Assembly: GCA_937901085.1 (NCBI GenBank)
Contig: CALCHQ010000106.1
Location: 1 to 32,179, forward strand
DNA length: 32,179 nt
Reading direction: 5' to 3'
DNA from: an uncultured Verrucomicrobiales bacterium
GTDB lineage: Bacteria > Verrucomicrobiota > Verrucomicrobiia > Verrucomicrobiales > Akkermansiaceae
Below the pieces are notes generated by a model. That model saw only the letters and a list, made by a program, of their open reading frames with translations. It had not been told where the DNA came from and searched no databases. Both the position numbers and the translations under genes were made by a program. Position 1 is the stretch's first letter. The number at the start of each line of letters is the position of its first letter. Shown one piece after another: positions 1 to 7,372 of this stretch.

Positions 1-188
1 GAGCATCTGAACTTTTACCCGGTACTCCAGCTCTCCCTGGGCATGCGCTTTTGAATAGCGCGTTTTATCAGGCGTCGGCAGGTTGCGCCGCCACCTTGTC
101 TCGGCGTAGCCTGCAGAGCAGACGAAGACGGATTCCCCTTTTGCTGCGGGGGCGCGTGTTCGATTCACGCAATCTGGGTACAAAGATG
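1..188. other. Gene-free left edge with a tRNA-like T-arm relic
   Basis: I find no credible protein gene here. At 154-170 on the plus strand there is a perfect tRNA T-arm: a 5-bp stem (GCGTG/CACGC) around the loop TTCGATT. No matching acceptor strand, D-arm or anticodon arm lies upstream, so I read it as a tRNA relic and not a working gene. The stretch is followed by a copy of the tRNA-Pro terminator (189-226). The short open frames crossing it on both strands have no recognisable content. Confidence 0.4.
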
Positions 189-190
189 AA

Positions 191-249
191 ACGCTCAGCA
201 GCGGTTGTTACCATTGCTGAGCGTTTCTGTTCATCGGGCAAGCGGGATT
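191..249 (-). pseudogene. Decayed copy of the tRNA-Pro 3' end plus terminator
   Basis: This 59-bp segment matches 400-458 at 58 of 59 positions, 209 bp away in the same orientation. It includes the complete terminator hairpin (stem 189-200 / 215-226) and the last 18 or so bases of tRNA-Pro(GGG). Homology stops inside the T-arm at position 250, so the rest of this tRNA copy is missing. Either a second tandem tRNA-Pro decayed, or a site-specific integration duplicated the tRNA 3' end and the element was then lost. Confidence 0.65.
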
Positions 250-353
250 GATTCGCCGCCGCCCCACCGGCTACGCCTCGGCGGCTCACCCCTGCGGGGC
301 AAACACTGCGTGTTTGTCCAACCTGCCTTACAGCCGTCGGCAGGTTTCGACCC

Positions 354-378
354 AAGGGGTCGTGGGTTCAAATCCCGC
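354..378 (+). repeat. Inverted partial copy of tRNA-Pro (variable loop and T-arm)
   Basis: These 25 bases on the plus strand match the T-arm region of the tRNA-Pro gene encoded on the minus strand (451-475) at 24 of 25 positions. The two face each other across the terminator hairpin at 398-435. The downstream bases do not form a tRNA acceptor end and no full plus-strand tRNA can be built, so this is a fragment. Confidence 0.55.
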
Positions 379-397
379 CATTTGAAGGCAAAAGCAA

Positions 398-435
398 AAA
401 CGCTCAGCACCGGTTGTTACCATTGCTGAGCGTTT
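398..435 (-). terminator. Rho-independent terminator of tRNA-Pro
   Basis: A 12-bp perfect stem (398-409 with 424-435) encloses a 14-nt loop. Read on the minus strand it is followed by a T-rich tract. It lies 7 nt past the tRNA 3' end. Confidence 0.8.
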
Positions 436-442
436 CTGTTCA

Positions 443-516
443 TCGGGCAAGCGGGATTCGAACCCACGACCCCTTGCACCCCATGCAAGTGCGCTACCAG
501 ACTGCGCTACTGCCCG
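443..516 (-). tRNA. tRNA-Pro (anticodon GGG)
   Basis: The minus strand folds into a full cloverleaf of 74 nt. It has an acceptor stem beginning CGGGCAG, a 5-bp anticodon stem CTTGC/GCAAG around the loop ATGGGGT (anticodon GGG, reading CCC and CCU), and a T-arm with TTCGAAT. The last acceptor pair is a G-T wobble. CCA is not encoded, so it must be added after transcription. Its promoter lies at 559-587 and its terminator at 398-435, making a single-gene transcription unit. Confidence 0.93.
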
Positions 517-558
517 TTGTTTGAGGTGTCTCGCGCCTTACAGCGCGGCGACGTGCGG

Positions 559-587
559 AGTATACACGCTGTTTTTAGGATTGTCAA
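559..587 (-). promoter_or_regulatory. Promoter of tRNA-Pro
   Basis: On the minus strand a perfect -35 TTGACA (587-582) and a -10 TATACT (564-559) are separated by 17 bp. Predicted start is near 552, about 35 nt before the mature tRNA. The -35 overlaps, on the other strand, the -35 of the argC promoter. Confidence 0.8.
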
Positions 588-609
588 CCCATTTTTTTCG
601 TGATATGAT
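581..609 (+). promoter_or_regulatory. Promoter of argC, near-leaderless
   Basis: TTGTCA (581-586), 17-bp spacer, TATGAT (604-609), preceded by TGA to give an extended -10. Predicted start is near 616, only about 4 nt before the argC ATG at 620. Its -35 shares five bases with the tRNA-Pro -35 on the other strand, so polymerase probably cannot occupy both promoters at once. Confidence 0.7.
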
Positions 610-619
610 TTTTTTTGCC

Positions 620-1663
620 ATGAAGAAGGTGAAAACCGCTGTTGTAGGTGCCAGTGGATATACTGGCCAGGAGCTTTTGAGAATTTTGCTGCGTCACCCC
701 GGGGTGGAGCTGGTTTGTGCGACGTCGCGTCAGTATGCCGGGCAGATGCTTTGTGATTTGTTCCCCCGCTTCCGCCATGTGCCGGGGGCTGATTTGCGTT
801 TCACGGATTCGGATGTGGCGGCTATTGCAGCGACGGGGGCCGAGGCGGCTTTCCTGGCCTTGCCGCATGGTGTATCGGTGGAGTATGGCCGAGGCCTGGT
901 GGAGGCGGGTATCCGCGTGGTGGATTTGTCTGCTGATTTCCGCCTGAATGACCCTGCGGTGTATGAGGAGTTTTATGGTAAGCCGCATGCGGATGTGGCG
1001 CTGATGCAGGAGGCTCCCTACGGTATGCCGGAATGGCACCGCGAGGAGATTGAGAAGGCTCGCATCGTGGGGTCTCCGGGGTGTTACCCGACGAGTATCA
1101 TTCTGCCGCTGGTTCCGCTGCTGAAGGCGGGCCTGGTGCTGCCGGAGGATATTGTGGTGAACAGCGGCAGCGGTGTTTCCGGCGCTGGCCGTAAGGCGGA
1201 TGTAAGCCTGCTGTACTGCGAGTGCAATGAGAGTATGCGCGCATACGGTGTGCCGCGCCACCGCCACTTGTCGGAGATTGAGCAGGAGCTTTCTGCCGCT
1301 GCGGGGGTGAAAGTGACGATTACGTTTACACCCCACCTGATGCCGGTGAATACGGGTATTCTGACGACGACAGTAGCCAAACTGAAGCAGGGTACGACGA
1401 TTGAGGATATTACTGCCTGCATGGAGGCGGCGTATGCAAAGGCTCCGTTTGTGCGCCTGCAGGGTCCCGGCAAGCCGACGGATACGAAGAATGTGACGCG
1501 TACGAATTTTGTGGATATCGGCTGGGCGGTCGATACCCGCACGAACCGTGTGGTGCTGATGAGCGCGGAGGATAATGTCATCAAGGGCGCTGGCGGCCAG
1601 GGTGTGCATGCGTTCAATATTATGTTCGGCTTTGATGAGACGGAGGGTCTCTGGCTGATTTAA
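620..1663 (+). CDS. argC: N-acetyl-gamma-glutamyl-phosphate reductase
   Basis: ArgC makes N-acetylglutamate semialdehyde by NADPH-dependent reduction of N-acetyl-glutamyl phosphate, the third step of arginine synthesis, in the cytosol. The 347-residue protein has the N-terminal nucleotide-binding motif GASGYTGQE (about residues 10-18) and the catalytic-cysteine motif GSPGCYPT with Cys155. Its length is normal for the family. I chose the ATG at 620, which begins MKKVKTAVVGASG; an in-frame ATG at 605 lies inside the predicted -10 box and cannot be the start. There is no Shine-Dalgarno, consistent with a near-leaderless mRNA. No other arginine gene adjoins it, so it is a single-gene unit followed by a long repeat hairpin (1719-1849). 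Confidence 0.95.
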   Translation: MKKVKTAVVGASGYTGQELLRILLRHPGVELVCATSRQYAGQMLCDLFPRFRHVPGADLRFTDSDVAAIAATGAEAAFLALPHGVSVEYGRGLVEAGIRVVDLSADFRLNDPAVYEEFYGKPHADVALMQEAPYGMPEWHREEIEKARIVGSPGCYPTSIILPLVPLLKAGLVLPEDIVVNSGSGVSGAGRKADVSLLYCECNESMRAYGVPRHRHLSEIEQELSAAAGVKVTITFTPHLMPVNTGILTTTVAKLKQGTTIEDITACMEAAYAKAPFVRLQGPGKPTDTKNVTRTNFVDIGWAVDTRTNRVVLMSAEDNVIKGAGGQGVHAFNIMFGFDETEGLWLI

Positions 1664-1718
1664 GGGTTCATACGCGCTGGCATCGTTATGAAACCAGAAC
1701 AAGTTCGAAACACGAAGA

Positions 1719-1849
1719 TGTAGAATGTTGAATTTTGGATGTAGAATGTATAGAGTTCCCTGCGCCAGCGGGCGCAGCTGTGTGTATCGGTCGCGCAAAA
1801 GGCGCGGGGAGCTTTCACATTCAAAATTCTACTTTCTACATTCAAAATC
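1719..1849. repeat. Inverted pair of 7-bp tandem repeat arrays forming a long imperfect hairpin
   Basis: Array one (1719-1753) is five 7-bp units of the type TGTAGAA/TGTTGAA. Array two (about 1818-1849) is at least four units of CATTCAA/AATTCTA type, which are the same units on the opposite strand (consensus TWGAATG). The two arrays face each other and pairing continues inward through a GC-rich part (about 1754-1767 with 1801-1815), giving arms of roughly 47 bp with mismatches. It fills most of the gap between argC and the response regulator. It could be a small non-autonomous mobile repeat or a strong transcript-end structure. Confidence 0.6.
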
Positions 1850-1908
1850 GCCCAATTCCCCATTTGCGGAGTTAATGAATCTAATTATTCCCACGCGTGG
1901 TTTATGAC

Positions 1909-3303
1909 ATGAAGCCGGTTCTGCTCATAGTTGATGATGAAAAGGCCACCCGCTCTGTGCTTTGTGCAGCGCTGGAGGACGATTATGAGGTATTTCCGGC
2001 GGCGAATGCCAAGGCAGCCCGCGCGATTCTGGAGACGGAGCCGGTGGATATCCTGCTGACGGATTTGCGCCTGGGCGGAGAGAGCGGCATGGATTTGATT
2101 GATGATGCCGTGAGACTGCCGCAGCCGCCGCTCTGCATCATGATGACGGCGTATGGCAGCGCCGATGTGGCAGCGGAGGCCAAGCGCCACGGTGCGTATT
2201 ATTTCCTGACAAAGCCGCTGAACCTGGATGAGGTGGAGTTGCTGCTGCGCCGCGCTACGCAGACCCGCCGCCTGGAGTCAGAAAACCGGGAGCTGACCAC
2301 GCGTCTGGAGCCTACAGGCGGGCTGGACCGCATGCTGGGCGACAGTCCGCAGATGCAGGAGATTTTCAACCGCATCCGCCGTGTGGCCCCCACGCAGGCA
2401 ACGGTACTCGTAGAGGGCGAGAGTGGCACGGGTAAAGAGCTGGTGGCGCGCGCGCTGCATGCGCTTTCCCCCCGCAGCAAGGGTAAGTTTGTGGCGGTGA
2501 ATTGCGCGGCACTTTCGCCGCAGCTGATGGAGAGTGAGTTATTCGGCCACGAGAAGGGCTCGTTTACGGGGGCGGCGCAGCGCCGCATCGGCCGTTTTGA
2601 GGAGGCCGACGGCGGCACCTTGTTCCTGGACGAGATTGGCGAGATTGATATCCCCACGCAGGTGAAGCTGCTGCGGGTGCTGGCCGAGCGCTGCATTGAG
2701 CGCGTGGGCAGCAACACCAGTATTCCGGTGAATGTGCGCGTAATTGCCGCGACAAACCGGAATCTGGAGGCGATGGTTCAGTCGGGGGATTTCCGGCTGG
2801 ATTTGTTCCAGCGTCTGAACGTGATTTCGCTGCACTTGCCGCCGCTGCGCGAGCGGCGCGGCGATATTGTGCTGATGGCGCATTCGTTTGCGCGCGAGTT
2901 GAGCCAGTTGCACAACAGGGAGCCGAAGCCGCTGAGCCGCCCTGCCCTGGAGCTGCTGCGCGCCTTTGACTGGCCCGGCAATGTACGCCAGTTACGCACG
3001 GCGGTGGAGCATGCGGTGGTGATGAGTGATACCGCAGAGCTGATGCCGGGGGATTTGCCTGAATATGTACAGGCTCCGGCGGCTGTTGTGCCGCAGGCCG
3101 GGGTGATGCGGGGCAGTACAGACTTTGAGCTTGCTACGCCCCCCTCTCTTAATTTACAATACCTGGAACAGCAGGCTATTCTTCTGGCGCTTCAGCGCAC
3201 AGGGGGCAACCGCTCTGCTGCCGCGGAGCTGCTGGGGATTAACCGCCGCACGCTGCAACGCAAGTTATCAGGTTCTCCTGATGTTTTCAAACAATACCTT
3301 TAA
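1909..3303 (+). CDS. NtrC-family sigma54-dependent response regulator
   Basis: A phosphorylation-controlled activator of sigma54 RNA polymerase. From the ATG at 1909 (464 residues) the receiver domain has DD at 9-10, the phospho-acceptor Asp52 and Lys102. The AAA+ domain follows with Walker A GESGTGKE, a sigma54-contact loop reading GSFTGA where the family usually has GAFTGA, Walker B LFLDEIGEI and the arginine region DLFQRLN. A Fis-type helix-turn-helix (NRSAAAELLGINRRTLQRKL) ends the protein. A GTG at 1897 would add four residues, but the ATG gives the usual receiver start MKPVLLIVDDE. No sensor kinase gene is in the window, so it is an orphan. It is followed after 15 bp by a membrane protein gene and probably leads an operon running to recO. 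Confidence 0.9.
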   Translation: MKPVLLIVDDEKATRSVLCAALEDDYEVFPAANAKAARAILETEPVDILLTDLRLGGESGMDLIDDAVRLPQPPLCIMMTAYGSADVAAEAKRHGAYYFLTKPLNLDEVELLLRRATQTRRLESENRELTTRLEPTGGLDRMLGDSPQMQEIFNRIRRVAPTQATVLVEGESGTGKELVARALHALSPRSKGKFVAVNCAALSPQLMESELFGHEKGSFTGAAQRRIGRFEEADGGTLFLDEIGEIDIPTQVKLLRVLAERCIERVGSNTSIPVNVRVIAATNRNLEAMVQSGDFRLDLFQRLNVISLHLPPLRERRGDIVLMAHSFARELSQLHNREPKPLSRPALELLRAFDWPGNVRQLRTAVEHAVVMSDTAELMPGDLPEYVQAPAAVVPQAGVMRGSTDFELATPPSLNLQYLEQQAILLALQRTGGNRSAAAELLGINRRTLQRKLSGSPDVFKQYL

Positions 3304-3318
3304 CCGCACCTTATACCG

Positions 3319-5220
3319 ATGCAAGATATTACTGGAACAGATTTTAATCAGCGTAGTCTTTTTGCCACCCTGCGCTGGGTTCTGGGACTCCTGATTGTGA
3401 GTCTCTGCATGATGCAGCTTTGCCTTACCTACCGAGGGCTGAACCAGGCTGATGCCATGGATATGGCTCAGGTTGCCCGCCAGATTGCCCGCGGAGAAGG
3501 CTTTACGACGAAGTTCATCCGCCCGATTGATGCCTGGGATTTCTCGCAGGAAACAGATAAGCAGAATAAGGCCGGAAAGGACAAGCAGGAAGAACCCGTT
3601 ACGCTTGATTTCGACCACTTCCCTGAAGCCAACCACGCACCCTTGTATCCCTATGTGCTGGCCATGGCCATCAAGATGACAGGCTATGATGACTTTACCG
3701 CCAAGCGCATGGATACAGAAAAGACGAACATATACGCAGGTGACCGCGTGATTTCCGGCACCAGTTCGTTCTTCTTCATCATTGCCATGGTGCTGGCCTA
3801 CACCCTCTTCGCCCGCATGTTCGATGAGGTGGTGGCAGCCTCTACGGTGGCGTTCATGGGCTTGAGCGAGCTGATGCTGCAATATGCGCTCAGCGGGCTT
3901 GCCCAGCCGTTCATGATGTGCCTGCTGCTGTCGGCGGCACATTGCCTGGTATCGGCCATCAGGGCAGACAGAAGAGCCAATACCAAGGGCACCATCATCT
4001 GGCTGAGCGTATGCTTTGTCTTCATTTCGCTGCTCTGCCTGACGAATTACATGACCATCTGGATTGCGCTTGGTCTGCTGGTGTTCTGTGGTCTGTTCTT
4101 CCGCCCGCTGGGTCTGTACGCAGCGCTGGGCGCAGGCATCCTGCTGTTCCTGGTGGTACTGCCTCTCATGATTTTCCTGGCACCCACAGGCGGTATTGAG
4201 CGCCATATCATCCACGGTGTGTTCAACGGTTTCGGCAGCAGCGGGGCAGAAACCCTCATGCGGACGGCTTCGACTTCTGCCATTGCCTTTAATTCGGCCA
4301 ACTTCTTCCTGCGCCTGCTGGGCTACACCTTTGCCCAGTTCAACAGCATGTACATCAACATGGGTGCTATCTTCACCGTGCCTTTCTTCCTGCTGGCGCT
4401 GTTCAACAAGTTCCGCATCGGCACGGTGGAGCGGGCTAAGTGGGCTGTTCTGCTGATGTGGATCTGCGCCTGCCTGGGCATGGCTCTGTTCGGCGAGTCC
4501 AAATCCATCAGCGAAGGCCAGCTGTCCACCTTGTTCACGCCTTTCTTTGCTGCTTACGGCACAGCCATGGTCTTTGTCCTGCTGGCCCGCCTGCAGCTGG
4601 GTACCATGTTCAATGCCGTGCGAGCCATGGCCATTGCGGGCATGCTGCTTGTTTCTTCCGGTCTGTTCCTGTTCCAGCTCCCCAAGCAGCTCTACATGGG
4701 CATCTGGACGAGCGCCCGCGGCATTCCCCATTTCCCCCCATACTACCCTGCCGCGCTCAACGGCAAGCTGCATGACATGACCAACGAAAAGGAGCTGGTG
4801 GTGACTGACCAGCCCTGGGCTGTGGCCTGGTATGCCGACCGCAAGGCGCTGTGGATGCCGCTCAGCCTCACAGAATACACCCGCAACCTGGAGCCGGTGT
4901 TCAACAAATACGGCCAGGGGGTTCAGGGGTTCCTCATCACGCCCAGCTCACACTCCGTGCAGGGGAGCGGCATCAGCGGGGTGATTCGTGCGGCTGGTGA
5001 TTTTGCGCCGCTGGCTCTGGAGGGTAAGCTGCTGTTGCTCACCCCCAAGCACAATATGGCCTTTGCCGAGCTGTTTACGAGCAATGCCAATGAAAAATCG
5101 ACCGCCCGCCCGCTTGCATCGCTGGTTTCCTCACAGGGCATTTACCGCCACCGCAACTTCATTCTCGGCGCAGAGATGATTTATTACAGCCGCGAAGATG
5201 TAAGCGCTAAGAACAAATAA
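3319..5220 (+). CDS. Polytopic membrane protein, GT-C (family 39-like) glycosyltransferase candidate
   Basis: A 633-residue inner-membrane protein. After an N-terminal membrane segment (about 15-37) comes a long external loop with an acidic motif, DAMDMAQVARQIARGEGF, then NHAPLYPYVLA, and then roughly nine further hydrophobic segments to about residue 460, with a soluble C-terminal part. The acidic residue in the first loop and the 'PLYPYVLA' entry to the second membrane segment resemble lipid-phosphosugar-dependent glycosyltransferases of the ArnT/PMT type. The first loop is unusually long and charged (about residues 65-105). Donor and acceptor cannot be deduced. It lies 15 bp after the response regulator and 15 bp before xseB, so it is probably co-transcribed. 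The family call is by motif only; it may be annotated simply as a hypothetical membrane protein. Confidence 0.55.
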   Translation: MQDITGTDFNQRSLFATLRWVLGLLIVSLCMMQLCLTYRGLNQADAMDMAQVARQIARGEGFTTKFIRPIDAWDFSQETDKQNKAGKDKQEEPVTLDFDHFPEANHAPLYPYVLAMAIKMTGYDDFTAKRMDTEKTNIYAGDRVISGTSSFFFIIAMVLAYTLFARMFDEVVAASTVAFMGLSELMLQYALSGLAQPFMMCLLLSAAHCLVSAIRADRRANTKGTIIWLSVCFVFISLLCLTNYMTIWIALGLLVFCGLFFRPLGLYAALGAGILLFLVVLPLMIFLAPTGGIERHIIHGVFNGFGSSGAETLMRTASTSAIAFNSANFFLRLLGYTFAQFNSMYINMGAIFTVPFFLLALFNKFRIGTVERAKWAVLLMWICACLGMALFGESKSISEGQLSTLFTPFFAAYGTAMVFVLLARLQLGTMFNAVRAMAIAGMLLVSSGLFLFQLPKQLYMGIWTSARGIPHFPPYYPAALNGKLHDMTNEKELVVTDQPWAVAWYADRKALWMPLSLTEYTRNLEPVFNKYGQGVQGFLITPSSHSVQGSGISGVIRAAGDFAPLALEGKLLLLTPKHNMAFAELFTSNANEKSTARPLASLVSSQGIYRHRNFILGAEMIYYSREDVSAKNK

Positions 5221-5235
5221 CCCCGCCTCCCTGCC

Positions 5236-5502
5236 ATGCCCCCGCGCACCAAAGCCAAAAGTCTGAACTTCGAAGAGGCCACCGCCCGCCTGGAGGAGAT
5301 TGTTGCCCTGGTCAACAACCCGGAAACCGGGCTGGAGGACATGATCAGTCTGGCTGCTGAAGGGCTCACCCTCATCCGCAGCAGCGAACAATTGCTGGCA
5401 GCGGCTGAGCTGAAAATCCAGAATCTTGAGCAGGCTGCCGCCCAGGCTGCTGCCGTTGATAACGCTTCTGATGACGACCATGCCGAGTTCTCCCTCATCT
5501 GA
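5236..5502 (+). CDS. xseB: Exodeoxyribonuclease VII small subunit
   Basis: XseB binds in several copies to the XseA catalytic subunit to form the single-strand exonuclease VII. The 88-residue protein has the family pattern: NFEEATARLEEIV near residues 11-23, a middle helix LEDMISLAAEGLTLI and a glutamine/alanine-rich helical end. It lies 15 bp after the membrane protein gene, and its last 23 bases overlap the start of dxs. This xseB-dxs adjacency is known in many bacteria. xseA itself is not in the window. Function is assigned from the family. Confidence 0.9.
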   Translation: MPPRTKAKSLNFEEATARLEEIVALVNNPETGLEDMISLAAEGLTLIRSSEQLLAAAELKIQNLEQAAAQAAAVDNASDDDHAEFSLI

Positions 5503-7369
5503 GTTGCCCCCCCTGCTGGCCTCGATTCAGTCTCCGCAGGATGTCAAGGCGCTGCCGGCAGATAAGCTGGATGCGCTGGCTGCCGAAATCCGGGAGACCC
5601 TTATCCACACGCTGGCCGAAACGGGCGGACACCTGGCTCCGAACCTGGGGCTGGTGGAGCTGAGCATTGCCCTGCACCGCGTGTTCAACACCCCGCAGGA
5701 TAAGATTCTCTTCGATGTTTCCCACCAGTGCTATATCCACAAACTGCTGACGGGGCGAGCCCCGCAGATTCACACGATTCGCCAGCACGGCGGCATTTCG
5801 GGTTTCAGCAAGCGCAGCGAATCAGCCCACGATGCCTACGGTGCCGGGCATGCCGGCACGGCGCTTTCTGCCGGTCTGGGCATGGCAGCAGCCCGCGACC
5901 TGGCCCGCGATGACTACCATGTCATTTCCGTCGTGGGTGATGGTGCCTTTACCTGCGGCACAACGCTGGAGGGACTCAACAACATTGCTACGACCACCCG
6001 CAAATTCATTCTCATCCTCAACGATAACGAGTGGAGCATTGACCGCAATGTGGGGGCTCTTTCCTCTTACTTTGCCTCCCTGCAGCAGACTGACACCTAC
6101 GCCTGGCTGCGCCGCAACACGCGCGCCATCATCGAAATGATTGCCGGTGAGGGGGCTCGCAAACAGGTTTCCAAGCTGGTGCGCGCCGCGCACGGTGTGA
6201 TTACGCCGCTGAGTTTCTTCCAGGAACTGGGGCTGAGCTATTATGGTCCGGTTGACGGGCACGACACAACCCGGCTGGAGAAGATTCTCCGCATTGCCGC
6301 CCGCAATGAAGGGCCGGTCATCATCCATGTCATCACCGAAAAGGGGCGCGGCTATGCCCCGGCGGCCAGCAACCCCACCAAGTTCCACGGCATTGGCCAG
6401 TACAACGTGGAGGACGGCAGCACGAGCAAGGGTGGCATCATTTCCTATTCCGAAGCCTTCGGTTCACACCTGACCACTCTGGCGGCTGAGGACCCGGACA
6501 TCACCGCCATAACCGCCGCCATGCCCACCGGCACACGCCTGGATATTTTCCGCGCCCGTTTCCCGAAGCGCTATTATGATGTGGGCATTGCCGAGGAACA
6601 TGCCGCGCTCTTTGCCTGCGGGCAGGCCACGCAGGGCCTCAAGCCCTATCTGGCCATTTATTCCACCTTCATGCAGCGCTGTGTAGACATGATTCAGCAC
6701 GATGCCGCGCTGCAGAAGCTGCCGGTGCGTTTCTGCATGGACCGCGCCGGGCTTTCGCCGGATGACGGCCCTACCCACCACGGCTTGTTTGATATTGCCA
6801 TGATGCGCGCCATTCCCGGACTGGTCATGATGCAGCCCAAGGATGAAGCCGAGCTTGGCCACATGCTGGCCACCATGAACACGATTCACGATTGTCCCAG
6901 CCTTATCCGCTACCCCCGGGGCGCAGGCGAAGGTGTGGAGATGCCCTCCGAGCTTGTTCCCCTGCCCGTGGGCAAGGCAGAGAAGCTGGCAGACGGCTCA
7001 GATGTGTGCCTGCTGGCTCTGGGCAACATGAACGGTTACGCCGCCAAGGTGCGCGAACTACTGGAGGCACAGGGCGTTTCATGCGCTCATGTGAATGCCC
7101 GCTTTGTCTGCCCTCTGGATACCGGCTGCATTCTGCAGGAGGCCGCAGCCACCCGCCTGCTGGTGACGCTGGAGGATCATGTGATTGCCGGCGGCTTTGG
7201 TTCTGCCGTCATGGAAATGCTTAATGAACACCATTGCAGCACGCCAGTCCTGCGCCTGGGCTGGCCCAACCAGTTCATCGAACACGGTACCGAACCTATT
7301 CTGCGCGAGAAATACGGGCTTACTCCGCAAGCCATGGCCGAGTCGGTACTCAAGCGTCTGCAGAGCTGA
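5480..7369 (+). CDS. dxs: 1-deoxy-D-xylulose-5-phosphate synthase
   Basis: Dxs condenses pyruvate and glyceraldehyde 3-phosphate with thiamine diphosphate, the entry step of the MEP isoprenoid pathway. From the ATG at 5480 the protein has 629 residues, the usual length. It shows GGHLAPNLG (His51), the His82 region HQCYIHKLLTGR, the cofactor motif GDGAF (153-157) with ILNDNEWS near 179-186, IAEEHAA for the catalytic glutamate, and DDGPTHHGLFD in the pyrimidine domain. Several positions differ from the usual sequence: DVSHQCY for DVGHQAY, and DRAGLSPDDGPTHHG for the typical DRAG-V-G-DGPTH pattern. An in-frame ATG at 5471 is an alternative start. The start lies inside xseB, which suggests translational coupling, and recO follows after 3 bp. 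Confidence 0.88.
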   Translation: MPSSPSSELPPLLASIQSPQDVKALPADKLDALAAEIRETLIHTLAETGGHLAPNLGLVELSIALHRVFNTPQDKILFDVSHQCYIHKLLTGRAPQIHTIRQHGGISGFSKRSESAHDAYGAGHAGTALSAGLGMAAARDLARDDYHVISVVGDGAFTCGTTLEGLNNIATTTRKFILILNDNEWSIDRNVGALSSYFASLQQTDTYAWLRRNTRAIIEMIAGEGARKQVSKLVRAAHGVITPLSFFQELGLSYYGPVDGHDTTRLEKILRIAARNEGPVIIHVITEKGRGYAPAASNPTKFHGIGQYNVEDGSTSKGGIISYSEAFGSHLTTLAAEDPDITAITAAMPTGTRLDIFRARFPKRYYDVGIAEEHAALFACGQATQGLKPYLAIYSTFMQRCVDMIQHDAALQKLPVRFCMDRAGLSPDDGPTHHGLFDIAMMRAIPGLVMMQPKDEAELGHMLATMNTIHDCPSLIRYPRGAGEGVEMPSELVPLPVGKAEKLADGSDVCLLALGNMNGYAAKVRELLEAQGVSCAHVNARFVCPLDTGCILQEAAATRLLVTLEDHVIAGGFGSAVMEMLNEHHCSTPVLRLGWPNQFIEHGTEPILREKYGLTPQAMAESVLKRLQS

Positions 7370-7372
7370 AGC

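Noticed and set aside
140..178. A complete plus-strand tRNA or tmRNA 3' end at the T-arm 154-170
   Set aside because: No complementary acceptor strand, no D-arm, no plausible anticodon arm, and no tag-peptide frame upstream.
68..355. 95-codon minus-strand frame across the tRNA relics
   Set aside because: It translates the tRNA and terminator repeats themselves, so coding is very unlikely.
154..458. CRISPR array or phage attachment site proper
   Set aside because: Only two copies, no regular spacing, no cas or integrase gene in the window; called a tRNA-end duplication instead.
3268..4773. 501-residue open frame on the minus strand opposite the GT-C-like gene
   Set aside because: Low-complexity Gln/His/Ala/Arg-rich composition typical of an antisense shadow; the plus-strand product has clear membrane segments and motifs.
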